From Clostridiales bacterium (GTDB lineage: Bacteria > Bacteroidota > Bacteroidia > Bacteroidales > Muribaculaceae), in the NCBI GenBank assembly GCA_023666645.1, contig JAMPBP010000001.1:478421-540949 (forward strand): a stretch of 62,529 nucleotides of DNA. The letters are read 5' to 3'. The translations under genes and the position numbers were made by a program. Each line of letters starts with the position of its first letter. Position 1 is the first letter of the stretch. This document shows positions 8,094-18,415 of this stretch, piece after piece. The notes beneath the pieces are model-generated. The model had not been told where the DNA came from. It searched no databases and was given only the letters and a program-made list of their open reading frames with translations.

Positions 8094-10649
8094 TCAAATC
8101 CACTTGACGTAGGCAAAGTCCTGACGATGTGGCAGGTCCTTGTTCTTGGGATATAGACGTATGGCGTAACGGAACACACCGGCATCCTTCAATGTGTGAC
8201 GGAGCTCGTAGGTCACTATATTGCCATCTTCATTTACTATATCGTAGGGTATGACGGTCCACAGTTTCTCAACACCGTCCTCGCTCTTGTAGACAACCTG
8301 CTCAACTCCCAGATCACGGCCTAAACCGTTGGTGTCGATGGTGACCTTTGTCGAGAAATCGCTGCCAGCAATGGCGTTGGAGTGTTCGCTCGACACTATG
8401 TCGAGGGCTTTCACACCTTCCCATGCTGCTGCTACTTTTTCTTTCCAAGCGACAATCTCGCGGGCTTTGGCAAAGTCGTTGCTGGTGAGTTCTTTTGAAC
8501 GTTTTGCCTCGGGGTCGTAGAAGCGTTCGATATAGTCGTCGATCATGCGCTTCATTGTGAAGTGGGGCGCGATGTCGGCTATTGAGCCCTTGATATACTG
8601 TATCCACTCGGGTGAGTATCCCTTTGAGTTCTTGGCGAAGTATAAGGGGATAATCTCGTTCTCAAGCATCGAGTAGATGGTAGCGGCGTCAAGTTTGTCC
8701 TGTTGAGCCTGATCGGTGAATGTGCGCTTGTCGGTGAGAGCCCAGCCGGCTTTCTCATTGAAGCGGTAGCCTTCATACCACCAGCCGTCGAGCACTGAGA
8801 AGTTCAGCACACCGTTCATCTCAGCTTTTTCACCGGAAGTACCGGAAGCCTCGAGGGGACGTGTGGGTGTGTTGAGCCATATATCGACGCCGGTGACGAG
8901 GCGTTTGGCAACTACCATGTTGTAGTCCTCGAGGAATATGATCTTGCCAAGGAACTGAGGCATGCGCGAGATTTCCATGATGCGCTTTATGAGACCCTGA
9001 CCGGCGCCGTCGGCTGGGTGGGCCTTGCCTGAGAATACGAACTGCACGGGGAACTGCTCGTTGTTGACAATCTTGGCCAGACGGTCAAGGTCGGTGAATA
9101 GCAGATGGGCACGCTTGTAGGTTGCGAAGCGGCGTGCGAAGCCTATGATCAGAGCGTTTGGGTTGATCTTATCGACAATCTTCATCACGGCTGAGGGATC
9201 ACCCTGGTTGGCGAGCCATTTAGCCTTGAAGTCGCGTTTTACAAAATTGATGAATTTGTTCTTGAGGCGCATGCGCATCTCCCATATCTCCTGGTCGTTG
9301 ACCTTGTAGATGCCTTTCCATGCAGCGGGGTCGCTCTGGTTGTCAAATACCTGTGCTCCGAGCTTCTCGGTGTAGAATTCCTTCCACTCGCTGGCTGCCC
9401 ATGTGGGCATGTGTACACCATTTGTTACGTATCCTACATGTGACTCTTCCCAGCTGTAGCCTTTCCAAATACCGGCAAACATCTTCTTTGACACCTCGCC
9501 GTGCAACCAGCTCACACCGTTGGCTTCCTGGCATGTGTTGAGAGCAAAGACGCTCATCGAGAAGCGCTCATTGGTATCGGGGTTCTCGCGACCCATGTTC
9601 ATGAGGTCGTTCCAGCTGATTCCGAGTTTGCCTGGGTACTCGCCCATATATTTGCCGAAGAGGCCTTCGTCAAAGTAGTCGTGTCCGGCTGGTACAGGGG
9701 TGTGTACGGTGTAGAGTGAGGAAGCTCTCACTATTTCGAGTGCTGTCTGGAAATCGAGATGATCCTCGTTTACATAGTCTACGAGACGCTGGAGGTTAAG
9801 CAATGCTGCGTGTCCCTCGTTGCAGTGGTATAGTTGGCTCTTGATGCCGAGTTTCTTGAGCATGATGACACCGCCTATACCAAGGAGGTATTCCTGCTTG
9901 ATACGGTTTTCCCAGTCACCGCCATAGAGCTGGTGGGTGATTGAGCGGTCATATTCACTGTTCATATCAAAGTCGGTGTCCATGAGGTAGAGCTTCATGC
10001 GGCCTACGTTGACGCGCCATACATGGGAGTAGATTATGCGTCCGGGGTAGGGGACTTCAACGATGAGTGGGCGACCCTCTTCGTCGACAACTTGCTCAAT
10101 GGGTAGCTGGTTGAAGTTCTGGGGCTCGTAGTTAGCGATTTGCTGACCATCGACGCTAAGGGTTTGGGTGAAGTAGCCATAACGGTACAGGAAGCCTACA
10201 GCGGTCATGTCAACGCAGCTGTCGGATGCCTCCTTGATATAGTCACCGGCGAGGACTCCGAGACCACCTGAATATATCTTCAGGCAGTTGCACAGGCCAT
10301 ATTCCATAGAGAAATATGATACTGAGGGTATATCCTTACGCATCGGTTTGCTCAGATATTCCTTGAATTTGCTGTATACGCTGTTCATGCGCTCCATGAT
10401 GTCCTTGTCGGCAAGGATTTCATTGAGACGTTCATAAGAGAGGCGCTGCAGAACCATAACGGGGTTCTCGCCTGTGCTGCGCCACATGTCGGGATTCAGG
10501 TCGCGGAAGAGAGCTTTGGCGTCGCTGTTCCAGACCCACCAAAGATTTTTGGCAATCTCCTCAAGGGGTTTGAGCTTAGCTGGAAGCTCGGCTTTGACTG
10601 TGATGTCGCGCCATTGGGGAGCATTGGTGTTGCTTACTTGTAGTTTCAT
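8094..10649 (-). CDS. glgP: Alpha-glucan (glycogen) phosphorylase, GT35
   Basis: This enzyme releases glucose 1-phosphate from glycogen or maltodextrin. The 851-residue protein belongs to the short GT35 branch with an N-terminal DUF3417-type segment ([20 protein letters not shown]). The active-site region includes [20 protein letters not shown] and [18 protein letters not shown], the stretch that contacts pyridoxal phosphate and phosphate. A C-terminal segment (about residues 730-851) resembles a beta-sandwich. It follows the glycogen synthase gene by 32 bases on the same strand, forming a synthesis/degradation operon driven from the promoter at 12369-12399. Confidence 0.96.
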   Translation of the reverse strand: MKLQVSNTNAPQWRDITVKAELPAKLKPLEEIAKNLWWVWNSDAKALFRDLNPDMWRSTGENPVMVLQRLSYERLNEILADKDIMERMNSVYSKFKEYLSKPMRKDIPSVSYFSMEYGLCNCLKIYSGGLGVLAGDYIKEASDSCVDMTAVGFLYRYGYFTQTLSVDGQQIANYEPQNFNQLPIEQVVDEEGRPLIVEVPYPGRIIYSHVWRVNVGRMKLYLMDTDFDMNSEYDRSITHQLYGGDWENRIKQEYLLGIGGVIMLKKLGIKSQLYHCNEGHAALLNLQRLVDYVNEDHLDFQTALEIVRASSLYTVHTPVPAGHDYFDEGLFGKYMGEYPGKLGISWNDLMNMGRENPDTNERFSMSVFALNTCQEANGVSWLHGEVSKKMFAGIWKGYSWEESHVGYVTNGVHMPTWAASEWKEFYTEKLGAQVFDNQSDPAAWKGIYKVNDQEIWEMRMRLKNKFINFVKRDFKAKWLANQGDPSAVMKIVDKINPNALIIGFARRFATYKRAHLLFTDLDRLAKIVNNEQFPVQFVFSGKAHPADGAGQGLIKRIMEISRMPQFLGKIIFLEDYNMVVAKRLVTGVDIWLNTPTRPLEASGTSGEKAEMNGVLNFSVLDGWWYEGYRFNEKAGWALTDKRTFTDQAQQDKLDAATIYSMLENEIIPLYFAKNSKGYSPEWIQYIKGSIADIAPHFTMKRMIDDYIERFYDPEAKRSKELTSNDFAKAREIVAWKEKVAAAWEGVKALDIVSSEHSNAIAGSDFSTKVTIDTNGLGRDLGVEQVVYKSEDGVEKLWTVIPYDIVNEDGNIVTYELRHTLKDAGVFRYAIRLYPKNKDLPHRQDFAYVKWI

Positions 10650-10681
10650 AAATTATAAATGGGATATTTATTGATTACACA

Positions 10682-12340
10682 TTAATTATTACGACGGGCG
10701 CTGTTGGCGACGGCTATGGCAAATGCCTGCTCATAGAGGCCTATGAAGTGGGCCCAGTCAGCGAGAGAGGCTGTGTGTCGTGCATGTACCGATAGTTCTT
10801 TGTCTTGTTCCTTGGTGCCGTTGATGATGAGTCGCAGGGTGTCGCTGATTTTGTCGCACACATAGTCATAGTTGCTGTCGTTGCGCTCCACGACTTCGAC
10901 ACCGGTCGTTTTGAGCGAGCGCCCTACATCGGTGAGTACCCATTGGCCGAATCCCGATAGGGATGTAGTGACTGTAGGCACGCCAAAAGCCACGCTTTCG
11001 AGTGGCGTATAGCCCCAAGGTTCGTAGTAGCTGGGGAAAACGGTTGCGTCCATTGCCGGCAATACGTCATAGTAGGTCATATTCACGATGCCGTCATCAC
11101 CATTCAGATAGCATGGAATGTAGACGAGGGTCACATTGTCATCGGGTATGTCGTTGAATTTGAGCTGATGTATGCGGTTGAGAATGGCATCGCTATCGGG
11201 ATTGTTGAGGTTGTGGGTTATTACCGAGTCACCGAGTTTGAGTCCAGACTGCCCTTGGGCGATAGCTTGCTGCAGGTCGCGACGGGCATCGCGGCTCCAG
11301 GCAGGGACTAAAATGAGTGCGAGCACCTTACGGCGATAGTCGGTTGCGCGAAGCTGGTTTACCGCATCGATGAACAGGTCGATGCCCTTGTTGCGGTATT
11401 CACAACGTCCCGATGTCGCTACGATAGCTGTAGTGTCATCGAGTTGTTGTCCTGTGAGTGTATTGGCTATTTCGAGTAAGCGTTTGCGTGCAGCTTTTCT
11501 TGCCGCCGGCATCTTGCCTGCTGATGGAACGAAACGTGCCTCGAAGCCATTGGGGGTGACTACGTCGGGTGCCTTTTCAAGCAACTGGGCACATTCGGCG
11601 GCAGTCACATCGCTCACCGTAGTGAAGCAATCGGCCTGTTGGGCAGCGGCTTTCTCGAGTGAATGTTTGGACTGCATGTTGAGCTCCATGGCCATCTGGT
11701 CTCCATTGTAGGCAGGGAGATAGTCATAGAGAGGTTTACCGTTGCCACATATGCTGCGTCCTATGCTGGTAGCGTGGGTGGTGAACACGGTGGCTGCACA
11801 TGGAAGCTTCCATTTGACATGGAGCAAACCCATGCCGGTTGTCCACTCGTTGAAGTGGGCTATGATTCCGCGACCGTTGTCAAGTCTGTGGAATTGAGAC
11901 AGGCTTTCGATTACCAGTGCAGCTGCATGGGAGAAAGAACAAGCTTCGTCATAGTCTCCATAGGCGTGGAGGGAGTCGACTCCATAGCGATTCCACATCT
12001 CACCGTATAGCTGATCTTTGACAGAGTATAAAGATTGGAATGATACCAGAATTACGATAGGCTTACCAGGGATATCCCAGCGACCTACGCGCACATTCAC
12101 GCCTTGGGGGAGGCCGGTGTTGTTTCTCCATTCCTTGAGAAGCGTCTTGGATTCTTTGAAATATGGAGAAGGAGACTGAGAGGTCCATACATCGGGACCA
12201 ATGAAAACGAGTTTGTCCTTATATATATCATGGAGAGATTTAGCCTTGGTTGAAAGGACGGTGTATATGCCCCCTATCTTGTTGCAAACCTCCCAGCTTG
12301 TTTCAATAAGGAACTCAGTATTGACCAATTGGTTGTCCAT
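10682..12340 (-). CDS. Glycogen synthase, eukaryote-like GT3 family
   Basis: This enzyme extends alpha-1,4-glucan chains from a nucleotide-sugar donor. The 552-residue protein begins MDNQLVNTEFLIETSWEVCN followed by KIGGIYTVLSTKA, the GT3 nucleotide-sugar loop. The C-terminal Rossmann half has FPSYYEPWGYTPLESVAFGV with the donor-binding Glu residues. GT3 enzymes typically use UDP-glucose, unlike bacterial GT5 GlgA; the donor here is not proven. The start at 12340 is preferred over an in-frame start at 12436 because the promoter lies between them. It is transcribed together with glgP. A separate GT5-like half protein is present at 59571-60380. Confidence 0.94.
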   Translation of the reverse strand: MDNQLVNTEFLIETSWEVCNKIGGIYTVLSTKAKSLHDIYKDKLVFIGPDVWTSQSPSPYFKESKTLLKEWRNNTGLPQGVNVRVGRWDIPGKPIVILVSFQSLYSVKDQLYGEMWNRYGVDSLHAYGDYDEACSFSHAAALVIESLSQFHRLDNGRGIIAHFNEWTTGMGLLHVKWKLPCAATVFTTHATSIGRSICGNGKPLYDYLPAYNGDQMAMELNMQSKHSLEKAAAQQADCFTTVSDVTAAECAQLLEKAPDVVTPNGFEARFVPSAGKMPAARKAARKRLLEIANTLTGQQLDDTTAIVATSGRCEYRNKGIDLFIDAVNQLRATDYRRKVLALILVPAWSRDARRDLQQAIAQGQSGLKLGDSVITHNLNNPDSDAILNRIHQLKFNDIPDDNVTLVYIPCYLNGDDGIVNMTYYDVLPAMDATVFPSYYEPWGYTPLESVAFGVPTVTTSLSGFGQWVLTDVGRSLKTTGVEVVERNDSNYDYVCDKISDTLRLIINGTKEQDKELSVHARHTASLADWAHFIGLYEQAFAIAVANSARRNN

Positions 12341-12368
12341 TATATTATAAGATTCTTGATTTCGGGCG

Positions 12369-12399
12369 CAAAGATAAGAAAAAAACCTGTGATAATCAA
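12369..12399 (-). promoter_or_regulatory. Promoter for glycogen synthase-glgP
   Basis: On the minus strand TTG (12397-12399), 20 bp, then TATCTTTG (12369-12376). It lies 28 bases before the ATG at 12340 and rules out the longer frame starting at 12436. Confidence 0.75.
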
Positions 12400-12480
12400 G
12401 CACGCTTGCTTTACAATGCTTAAAAAAGTTATTCAAGAGTGAAAATATAGCTTTACAAGCTATCGGAGAGGGTGAGTATT

Positions 12481-12520
12481 TACTCCTGCTTATGAGTGCT
12501 TACTCCTGTATATGGGTGTT
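12481..12520. repeat. Two tandem 20-bp imperfect repeats
   Basis: TACTCCTGCTTATGAGTGCT (12481-12500) and TACTCCTGTATATGGGTGTT (12501-12520) match at 16 of 20 positions. A third partial unit, TACGGGT, follows. The preceding GAGTATTTACTC is palindromic. It lies between the glycogen promoter and the dnaJ terminator; role unknown. Confidence 0.6.
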
Positions 12521-12535
12521 TACGGGTAAAATAAA

Positions 12536-12567
12536 CGGGAGAGACTCTATGATGGAGTGCTCTCCCG
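12536..12567 (-). terminator. Intrinsic terminator after dnaJ
   Basis: CGGGAGAG (12536-12543) and CTCTCCCG (12560-12567) form a perfect 8-bp stem. On the minus strand it is followed by TTTATTTTA. The dnaJ stop is about 30 bases upstream. Confidence 0.85.
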
Positions 12568-12598
12568 CTGTTGGATAGAATGTATGTCTACGTGCCTA

Positions 12599-13789
12599 TC
12601 ATTCGAAAATGTGGCGTAATCTGCTGAAGATACGGTTTTTGACACTTTCGGTAGCCTTTATGTTGGGCTCATCCTTGATTGATTCAAAGGCAGCACGTTC
12701 TTTGTCGTTGAGCGTCTCGGGGACGTAGACCATGATATTTATGAGTTCGTCACCGGTGTTTCGGTTCTGAGTCGATGGGAGTCCTTTGCCGCGCATGCGC
12801 AGAACCTTGCCGGGCTGTGTGCCGGGTGCGATTTTCAGTCGGGCTCGTCCGTTGATTGTGGGGACTTCGACCGAGCCACCCAGGGCGGCTGTAGAGATAT
12901 CGAGCATCAGGTTATATATCACATCCTGTCCATCACGTATGAGCTGTGGGTCTTTGATTTCCTCAATCACTACGAGCAGGTCGCCGTTGACACCACCGTG
13001 GCGGGCAGCGTTACCGCGTCCCTCGACAGTGAGCGTCATGCCATCCTCAACTCCTGCCGGAATGTGGAACGAAATTGTGGAGTCCTGCTTTATGACACCC
13101 TCACCGTGGCAGTATGAACATGGTGTGGAGATGGTCTTACCTTCACCCTGGCAGTCGGGGCATACCGCCGAGACATTCTGGATGCCGAAAATGGTTTGCT
13201 GTGTGCGGTTGATAGAGCCGGTTCCATGACAGGTGTTGCAAGTGGTGAAGGCTGTGCCATCTTTAGCGCCTGTGCCGTTGCAATGGTCACATTTCACCAT
13301 GGTGGGAATCTTGAGAGTCTTGTCGACGCCCGTAGCAATCTCAGCGAGAGTCATCTTTACTTTGATGCGCAGGTCACTGCCCTTGCGTACGGTACGGCGA
13401 CGACCTCGAGATCCACCTGTGGCACCACCAAAACCGGTACCGCCATAGTGACCGCCGAAGATATCACCAAACTGCTCGAAGATATCCTCCATTGTGAAAC
13501 CTCCCGAGCTGAAACCACCGAAGCCGCCAAAGCCTCCAGCGCCGCCACCGGGGAAGCCCTGTGGACCCATGTTGTGACCGAACTGGTCATATTTGGCTCT
13601 CTTCTCCTCGTTACTGAGTACGTCGTAAGCCTCGGCAGCTTCCTTGAATTTTTCCTCAGCGGCTTTGTCACCCGGATTCTTGTCGGGGTGATACTGAAGT
13701 GCGAGTTTGCGATAGGCTTTCTTGATTTCGGCGGCAGTAGCATTCTTTGCTACACCGAGCACTTCATAATAGTCTCTCTTGTTGTCCAT
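12599..13789 (-). CDS. dnaJ: Chaperone DnaJ (Hsp40)
   Basis: This co-chaperone stimulates DnaK ATPase and delivers unfolded proteins. The 396 residues show the J-domain with HPD ([12 protein letters not shown]), a Gly/Phe-rich region near residues 75-130, and four CxxCxGxG zinc repeats ([32 protein letters not shown]). The C-terminal substrate-binding domains include [12 protein letters not shown]. It lies 6 bases downstream of the grpE stop, so grpE-dnaJ form one unit; dnaK is elsewhere. Confidence 0.98.
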   Translation of the reverse strand: MDNKRDYYEVLGVAKNATAAEIKKAYRKLALQYHPDKNPGDKAAEEKFKEAAEAYDVLSNEEKRAKYDQFGHNMGPQGFPGGGAGGFGGFGGFSSGGFTMEDIFEQFGDIFGGHYGGTGFGGATGGSRGRRRTVRKGSDLRIKVKMTLAEIATGVDKTLKIPTMVKCDHCNGTGAKDGTAFTTCNTCHGTGSINRTQQTIFGIQNVSAVCPDCQGEGKTISTPCSYCHGEGVIKQDSTISFHIPAGVEDGMTLTVEGRGNAARHGGVNGDLLVVIEEIKDPQLIRDGQDVIYNLMLDISTAALGGSVEVPTINGRARLKIAPGTQPGKVLRMRGKGLPSTQNRNTGDELINIMVYVPETLNDKERAAFESIKDEPNIKATESVKNRIFSRLRHIFE

Positions 13790-13795
13790 AATATA

Positions 13796-14365
13796 TTACT
13801 GGCCTACCACAACTTTAGCGTGGCGTATTACTTTATCGTTGAGTTTATATCCCTTCTCGACTGTATCTATGACCTTGCCTTTCATCTCTTCCTGAGGTGC
13901 TGGAACCATCGCGATCGCTTCATATATGTCGGGGTCAAAGTCAGTGCCTGTCGACTCGATGACCTTGACACCGTTGCTTGCCAGCACCTTGATGAGCTTG
14001 TTGTAGATGAGCGTCATGCCCTCCTTTACCGATTCTACGTCGCTGGTGTCCTTGATGGCATCGAGACCTCGCTCAAAGTCGTCGACAATGGGGAGGAAGC
14101 TCTTGAGCGTCGACTCGGCGGCAGTCTTGAGTAGTTCGCTTTTCTCCTTGAGGGTGCGTTTTTTGAAGTTGTCAAATTCGGCCATGAGGAACATGTATTC
14201 CTTTTTCATCGACTCCACCTCTTTGGTAGTCTTGTCAAGCTGTTCCTTAAGGGCCTCCAGATCATCGGCCTCTTCGGTGAGGTCGGCTTCGGGGGTCACA
14301 TCGTTTATCTCGATTTCCTCATTTTCTATAGGCTGGGCCTTGGGGTCTTTCTTATCCTTGTTCAT
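13796..14365 (-). CDS. grpE: Nucleotide exchange factor GrpE
   Basis: GrpE drives ADP release from DnaK. The 189-residue protein has an acidic disordered N-terminus, a long coiled coil (about residues 45-95, EALKEQLDKTTKEVESMKKE, then FDNFKKRTLKEKSEL) and the C-terminal beta domain with GKVIDTVEKGYKLNDKVIRH, then AKVVVGQ. The ATG at 14365 starts MNKDKKDPKA. A 20-codon upstream extension lacks family similarity and was dropped. dnaJ follows at once. Confidence 0.97.
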   Translation of the reverse strand: MNKDKKDPKAQPIENEEIEINDVTPEADLTEEADDLEALKEQLDKTTKEVESMKKEYMFLMAEFDNFKKRTLKEKSELLKTAAESTLKSFLPIVDDFERGLDAIKDTSDVESVKEGMTLIYNKLIKVLASNGVKVIESTGTDFDPDIYEAIAMVPAPQEEMKGKVIDTVEKGYKLNDKVIRHAKVVVGQ

Positions 14366-14484
14366 AGTTATATATGATTTTATTCTATTAATATATTTTC
14401 TCACACTATGCAAAAAGTATACCAAAGTGGTGTAACGGGAATATAAAATTTTCTACTTTAATAACATTTGAGGCGCGATAGGGT

Positions 14485-15306
14485 TCAAATGGCATGGCAA
14501 ATGCGCACAATACCCCTTTCATCAAGATGAGCCTTGGCCTGTTGAGCGAGCTGTTCAGAATCAAAGAGTCCGTAAATCGCCGAGCCCGAGCCTGACATCG
14601 AAGCGTAGACAGCGCCGAGGTCATATATCTCCTCCTTGATTGCACGGAGCGATGGGTGGAGGGCGAAGATGCCAGTCTCGAAATCATTGGCCGGGCGTGA
14701 GGCTATGAGGTTACAGGGCTTGACCGACACAAGGGGATGTTGCCATGGCGAGGGATGGATACCTGCATAGGCGTCGCGGGTGGATACCGCTACGGGAGGT
14801 TTCACCACCACGATGTGGTAGGGCGACAGGTCTATGGGGTAGGGGGTGAGTGTGGTTCCGGTGCCGGTTGCGAGCATGGGCTTATTGTAGATGAATAGCG
14901 GACAATCAGCACCGACAGAGGCGGCGATGCGGGCAAGATGCTCGCATGAGAGACCGAGTGAAAAGAGCGAGTTGAGAGCCGTGAGTGTGAACGCGGCATC
15001 GGCCGAACCGCCTCCGAGACCGGCTCCATCGGGCACAATCTTTTCAAGGTATATATCTACTGGGGGAAGTTTCATCTCTTGTTGAAGGGCGCGGTAGGCC
15101 TTCATCACAAGATTCTTCTCGGAGGGACAGTCGATGTGGCGGCCAAGCACTGTAAGGGTCGAGTCGGAACCATGGGCCGGTACTATTTCCAATATATCAC
15201 CCCAGTCGATGGGCACCATCACTGTTTCAAGATTATGATAGCCATCGGGGCGTCGGGAGGTGACATTGAGGCCGATGTTGATTTTAGAAGATATAAATGA
15301 TATCAT
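14485..15306 (-). CDS. ispE: 4-(cytidine-5'-diphospho)-2-C-methyl-D-erythritol kinase
   Basis: This GHMP kinase phosphorylates CDP-methylerythritol in the MEP isoprenoid pathway. The 273 residues show the N-terminal KINIGLNVTSRRPDGYHNLE and the ATP-binding PDGAGLGGGSADAAFTL loop, and a C-terminal SMSGSGSAIYGLF motif. ispH of the same pathway lies at 27205-28080. It is divergent from dnaB across about 150 bases. Confidence 0.97.
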   Translation of the reverse strand: MISFISSKINIGLNVTSRRPDGYHNLETVMVPIDWGDILEIVPAHGSDSTLTVLGRHIDCPSEKNLVMKAYRALQQEMKLPPVDIYLEKIVPDGAGLGGGSADAAFTLTALNSLFSLGLSCEHLARIAASVGADCPLFIYNKPMLATGTGTTLTPYPIDLSPYHIVVVKPPVAVSTRDAYAGIHPSPWQHPLVSVKPCNLIASRPANDFETGIFALHPSLRAIKEEIYDLGAVYASMSGSGSAIYGLFDSEQLAQQAKAHLDERGIVRICHAI

Positions 15307-15422
15307 CGATGAAATGATTAATATGTATTATTAATGACAATAAGTAATGAATTAAGGCGACTGTTTAGAACATCGTTGAAAACTCGAGTTGCAAAATATG
15401 CATGAATATCGATTCCAATAAT

Positions 15423-15430
15423 TACCTTTG
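15423..15430 (+). promoter_or_regulatory. -7 box upstream of dnaB
   Basis: TACCTTTG, a perfect TAnnTTTG element, lies 24 bases before the dnaB ATG. No well-spaced TTG is seen upstream. Confidence 0.6.
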
Positions 15431-15454
15431 CAAGTGCAAAATTAAAAATAAAAT

Positions 15455-17035
15455 ATGGAATTGACATCAAACCGCAATAATAACCCCGGACGCCGTGGGT
15501 CAGACCAGCCGCGCCATCAGTCACAGTATGATGCGCTGGGACGCATACCGCCGCGCGACAAGGATCTTGAGGAGGCAGTTCTTGGAGCTCTCATGCTTGA
15601 GCGCGATGCCTATACCACAGTATGCGACATACTTAAACCCGACAGCTTCTACGAGCCGGCCAACCAGAAAATCTACACAGCCATACAATCGCTTGGAGCC
15701 TCGCAGAAACCTATCGATATGTTGACCGTAACCGAGCAGCTGAGACTCAACGGCGACCTGGAGTCGGTAGGTGGACCGGTGTTCATTTCCGAACTCACAT
15801 CACGCGTAGCCTCAGGTGCCAATGTGGAATATCATGCCCGAATCGTGGCCCAGAAGTATCTTGCCCGCGAGCTCATCAATTTTGCCTCCAACATAGAGGG
15901 AAAAGCCTTCGATGAAAGCAATGATGTCGATGACCTGCTGCAAGAGGCCGAAGGACGTCTTTTTGAAATCTCGCAACGCAACGTCAAGAAAGATGTGACG
16001 CAGATCGACCCTGTCATACAGCAGGCAATCGAGCAGATACAGAATGCCGCCAACCGCACATCGGGATTGAGCGGACTCGAATCAGGCTTCCACGATCTGG
16101 ACCGTCTCACCTCGGGCTGGCAGAACAGTGACCTTGTGATCATTGCAGCGCGTCCTGCTATGGGTAAGACCGCATTTGTGCTCTCAATGGCCAAGAACAT
16201 GGCCGTCAACTACAACATTCCGATAGCGATATTCTCGCTCGAGATGTCCAATTTGCAGCTCGTGAACCGTCTCATTAGCAACACATGCGAGATAGAGGGC
16301 GAGAAAATCAAGAGCGGACGGCTTAACGAGCAGGAATGGGACTCGCTGATGTCGCGTGTGCGTAACCTCTACAGCTCACCTCTGTATATTGATGATACAC
16401 CATCGTTGTCAATCTTCGAGCTCCGTACAAAAGCCCGGCGCCTTGTGCGCGAGCACCAGGTGAAGATGATCATCATCGACTACCTGCAGCTTATGAACGC
16501 ATCGGGTATGAAGTATGGAAGCCGCGAGCAGGAGGTGAGTATGATATCACGATCGCTCAAACAGCTTGCGAAGGAACTAAACATTCCCATTGTAGCCTTG
16601 TCGCAGCTCAACCGTAGTGTCGAATCGCGAGGCGCTGATGGAGGTGACAAGCGTCCGCAGCTGAGCGACCTGCGTGAATCGGGTGCCATCGAGCAGGATG
16701 CCGACATAGTTTGCTTCATACACCGGCCTGAGTATTACCTTCACAGTGATACCGATGCTGAGGGGCGCGACATCAAGGGACTGGCATTGTTCATAGTAGC
16801 CAAGCACCGTAGCGGCTCGGTCGATGATGTGAAGATGAGATTCCGTCATAAATTCGCACGTTTTGAGAACTGGACTGAGAATAGCGCGGCCTCGATAGGC
16901 AGCGGTACCGTAGGATCGAGGCTCAACGCAGCCTCTCAGCCTGAATCCGCCATGGCGGCCATTGAGGGTGAAATCAATATCAGTGACCCCTTTGCCGGAG
17001 GTGAAGCGCTCGGCAAGAGCGAGACCCCGTTCTGA
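15455..17035 (+). CDS. dnaB: Replicative DNA helicase DnaB
   Basis: The hexameric 5'-3' helicase that unwinds DNA at the replication fork. The 526-residue protein has a short basic N-terminal extension (about 30 residues, with Asn and Arg), the N-terminal primase-interacting domain (LEEAVLGALMLERDAYTTVC), and the RecA-like C-terminal domain. Walker A is AARPAMGKTAFVLSMA, Walker B is MIIIDYLQLM, and LRESGAIEQDADIVCFIHRP is the DnaB signature. No intein is present. A ~45-residue C-terminal tail beyond the core is rich in Ser and Gly. A terminator follows at 17074-17121. Confidence 0.98.
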   Translation: MELTSNRNNNPGRRGSDQPRHQSQYDALGRIPPRDKDLEEAVLGALMLERDAYTTVCDILKPDSFYEPANQKIYTAIQSLGASQKPIDMLTVTEQLRLNGDLESVGGPVFISELTSRVASGANVEYHARIVAQKYLARELINFASNIEGKAFDESNDVDDLLQEAEGRLFEISQRNVKKDVTQIDPVIQQAIEQIQNAANRTSGLSGLESGFHDLDRLTSGWQNSDLVIIAARPAMGKTAFVLSMAKNMAVNYNIPIAIFSLEMSNLQLVNRLISNTCEIEGEKIKSGRLNEQEWDSLMSRVRNLYSSPLYIDDTPSLSIFELRTKARRLVREHQVKMIIIDYLQLMNASGMKYGSREQEVSMISRSLKQLAKELNIPIVALSQLNRSVESRGADGGDKRPQLSDLRESGAIEQDADIVCFIHRPEYYLHSDTDAEGRDIKGLALFIVAKHRSGSVDDVKMRFRHKFARFENWTENSAASIGSGTVGSRLNAASQPESAMAAIEGEINISDPFAGGEALGKSETPF

Positions 17036-17073
17036 TCCAAGGTCATTTAACATACATATAAACAATACATTCT

Positions 17074-17121
17074 GCCGCGCAGTCATGATGGAACGAAGCC
17101 ATCGGCTGCGTGGCATTTTGT
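17074..17121 (+). terminator. Probable terminator after dnaB
   Basis: GCCGCGCAG (17074-17082) pairs with CTGCGTGGC (17106-17114), with an inner GATGG/CCATC stem. It is followed by ATTTTGTT. One mismatch and two small bulges make it imperfect. Confidence 0.6.
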
Positions 17122-17290
17122 TGATGTGAAATGATGTAATGAATAACATTTAAATTATTTTCAAAAAAATTGAGGTTTCCCTAAACCTTTCTTTCCCCAC
17201 TGTTGTTTAGAGAATACAAACACAAACAAAACATACTCTAAAAAGAGAAACACACAAGTATAATTTATCAACCAACAACTATTTATTATT

Positions 17291-18349
17291 ATGAAAAAAG
17301 CTGTATTAATGATTGCCCTCGCGCTTGTAGGTACGACCGCTTTCGCTCAGAAAATTGACAAAAACGAAATGAAACAACTCAAGGCTTTTCTCGCACAGCC
17401 CGCAGAAAAAGATGGCACCAATGCCCAGGCTTTGAAGATTGTTGACATGAACGCTCCCGCTACCTGGGAGGGTGTGACAGTAGTGGCAGGTCACGTTACC
17501 GCCATCGAGTGGAAAGACAAGAAACTCGCAGGTGATCTCGACCTCTCAGGATTTGCCCAGCTTTCAAAGGTTGACGTATCCCGTAACAAACTCACATCAC
17601 TTTCGGTAGCCGATGATCCCGCTCTCCTTCAGCTTAATGCCTCACGTAACCAGTTGAAGACCATCGACCTTAATGGCGCTGAAGCTCTGGAGACCCTGAA
17701 TATCTACCGTAACCGCCTCACCGAGTTTGCCCTTGAAGGAGCGCCTGCAGTAAAACAACTGAATGTATCCAACAACTACCTCGTAGCTCTGAATGTTTCG
17801 AATGCGACCCAACTTAAGACACTGAACTGTCAGGGAAACCATCTTGAACAACTCGTGGTGAGTGGTTGCACCGGACTGAAGAACCTTTATGCCGGATACA
17901 ACAAGCTGGCAAGCCTCAATCTCTTTGGCGTTGAGAATCTTACCAACCTCAATATTGATGACAATGATATCAGCTCGCTGATTATCTCAGGACTTCCCGC
18001 ACTGAGCACCTTCATCTGCAGCGACAACAACATGCAGACCCTCGGTGTACGCAACTGTAACATGCTTCTCGACCTGGTATGCTCCTATAACGACCTTACC
18101 ACTCTCTCGGTTGAGACTTGTCCTAACCTTCTGTTTGTAGATTGCTCGTATAATGACCTTACCTCCCTGACACTCTCCAACCAGACATTCCTGCAGCGTC
18201 TGCTCTGCAACAACAATCAGCTGACAATGCTTGATGTCTCATTCGACCAGGCTCTGACCTACATCAACTGCCGTTACAACATGATTACCGACTTCCGTAC
18301 AATCGCTTGTGACAACTTGAGAATGGTAGCTTGCCAGTGGAACTATTAA
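17291..18349 (+). CDS. Secreted leucine-rich-repeat protein
   Basis: A 352-residue exported protein. The signal peptide is MKKAVLMIALALVGTTAFAQ, with cleavage after Ala. A short N-terminal region is followed from about residue 75 by roughly thirteen repeats of 20-22 residues, for example LTNLNIDDNDISSLIISGLP and LLDLVCSYNDLTTLSVETCP. Many repeats carry Cys at the strand position (LNCQGN, FICSDN, LVCSYN, FVDCSY, LLCNNN, INCRYN), as in Bacteroides surface LRR proteins. No type IX sorting domain or lipobox is seen, so it is probably periplasmic or released. The binding partner is unknown. It has its own terminator at 18381. Confidence 0.85.
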   Translation: MKKAVLMIALALVGTTAFAQKIDKNEMKQLKAFLAQPAEKDGTNAQALKIVDMNAPATWEGVTVVAGHVTAIEWKDKKLAGDLDLSGFAQLSKVDVSRNKLTSLSVADDPALLQLNASRNQLKTIDLNGAEALETLNIYRNRLTEFALEGAPAVKQLNVSNNYLVALNVSNATQLKTLNCQGNHLEQLVVSGCTGLKNLYAGYNKLASLNLFGVENLTNLNIDDNDISSLIISGLPALSTFICSDNNMQTLGVRNCNMLLDLVCSYNDLTTLSVETCPNLLFVDCSYNDLTSLTLSNQTFLQRLLCNNNQLTMLDVSFDQALTYINCRYNMITDFRTIACDNLRMVACQWNY

Positions 18350-18380
18350 GGCTACAGCTTATAAATCATAATACTTGACG

Positions 18381-18415
18381 ATCCCGGCGACACTCTCCTG
18401 TCGCCGGGATTTTTT
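18381..18415 (+). terminator. Intrinsic terminator after the LRR gene
   Basis: ATCCCGGCGACA and TGTCGCCGGGAT (18399-18410) form a perfect stem around a short loop. A run of six T follows. The T-run overlaps the -33 element of the next promoter. Confidence 0.92.

Noticed and set aside
12341..12436. Longer N-terminus for glycogen synthase
   Set aside because: The extension crosses a full promoter (12369-12399) and has no family similarity; the ATG at 12340 fits.
13196..14134. 312-codon + strand open frame opposite dnaJ/grpE
   Set aside because: Antisense shadow of two well-supported chaperone genes; no family resemblance.
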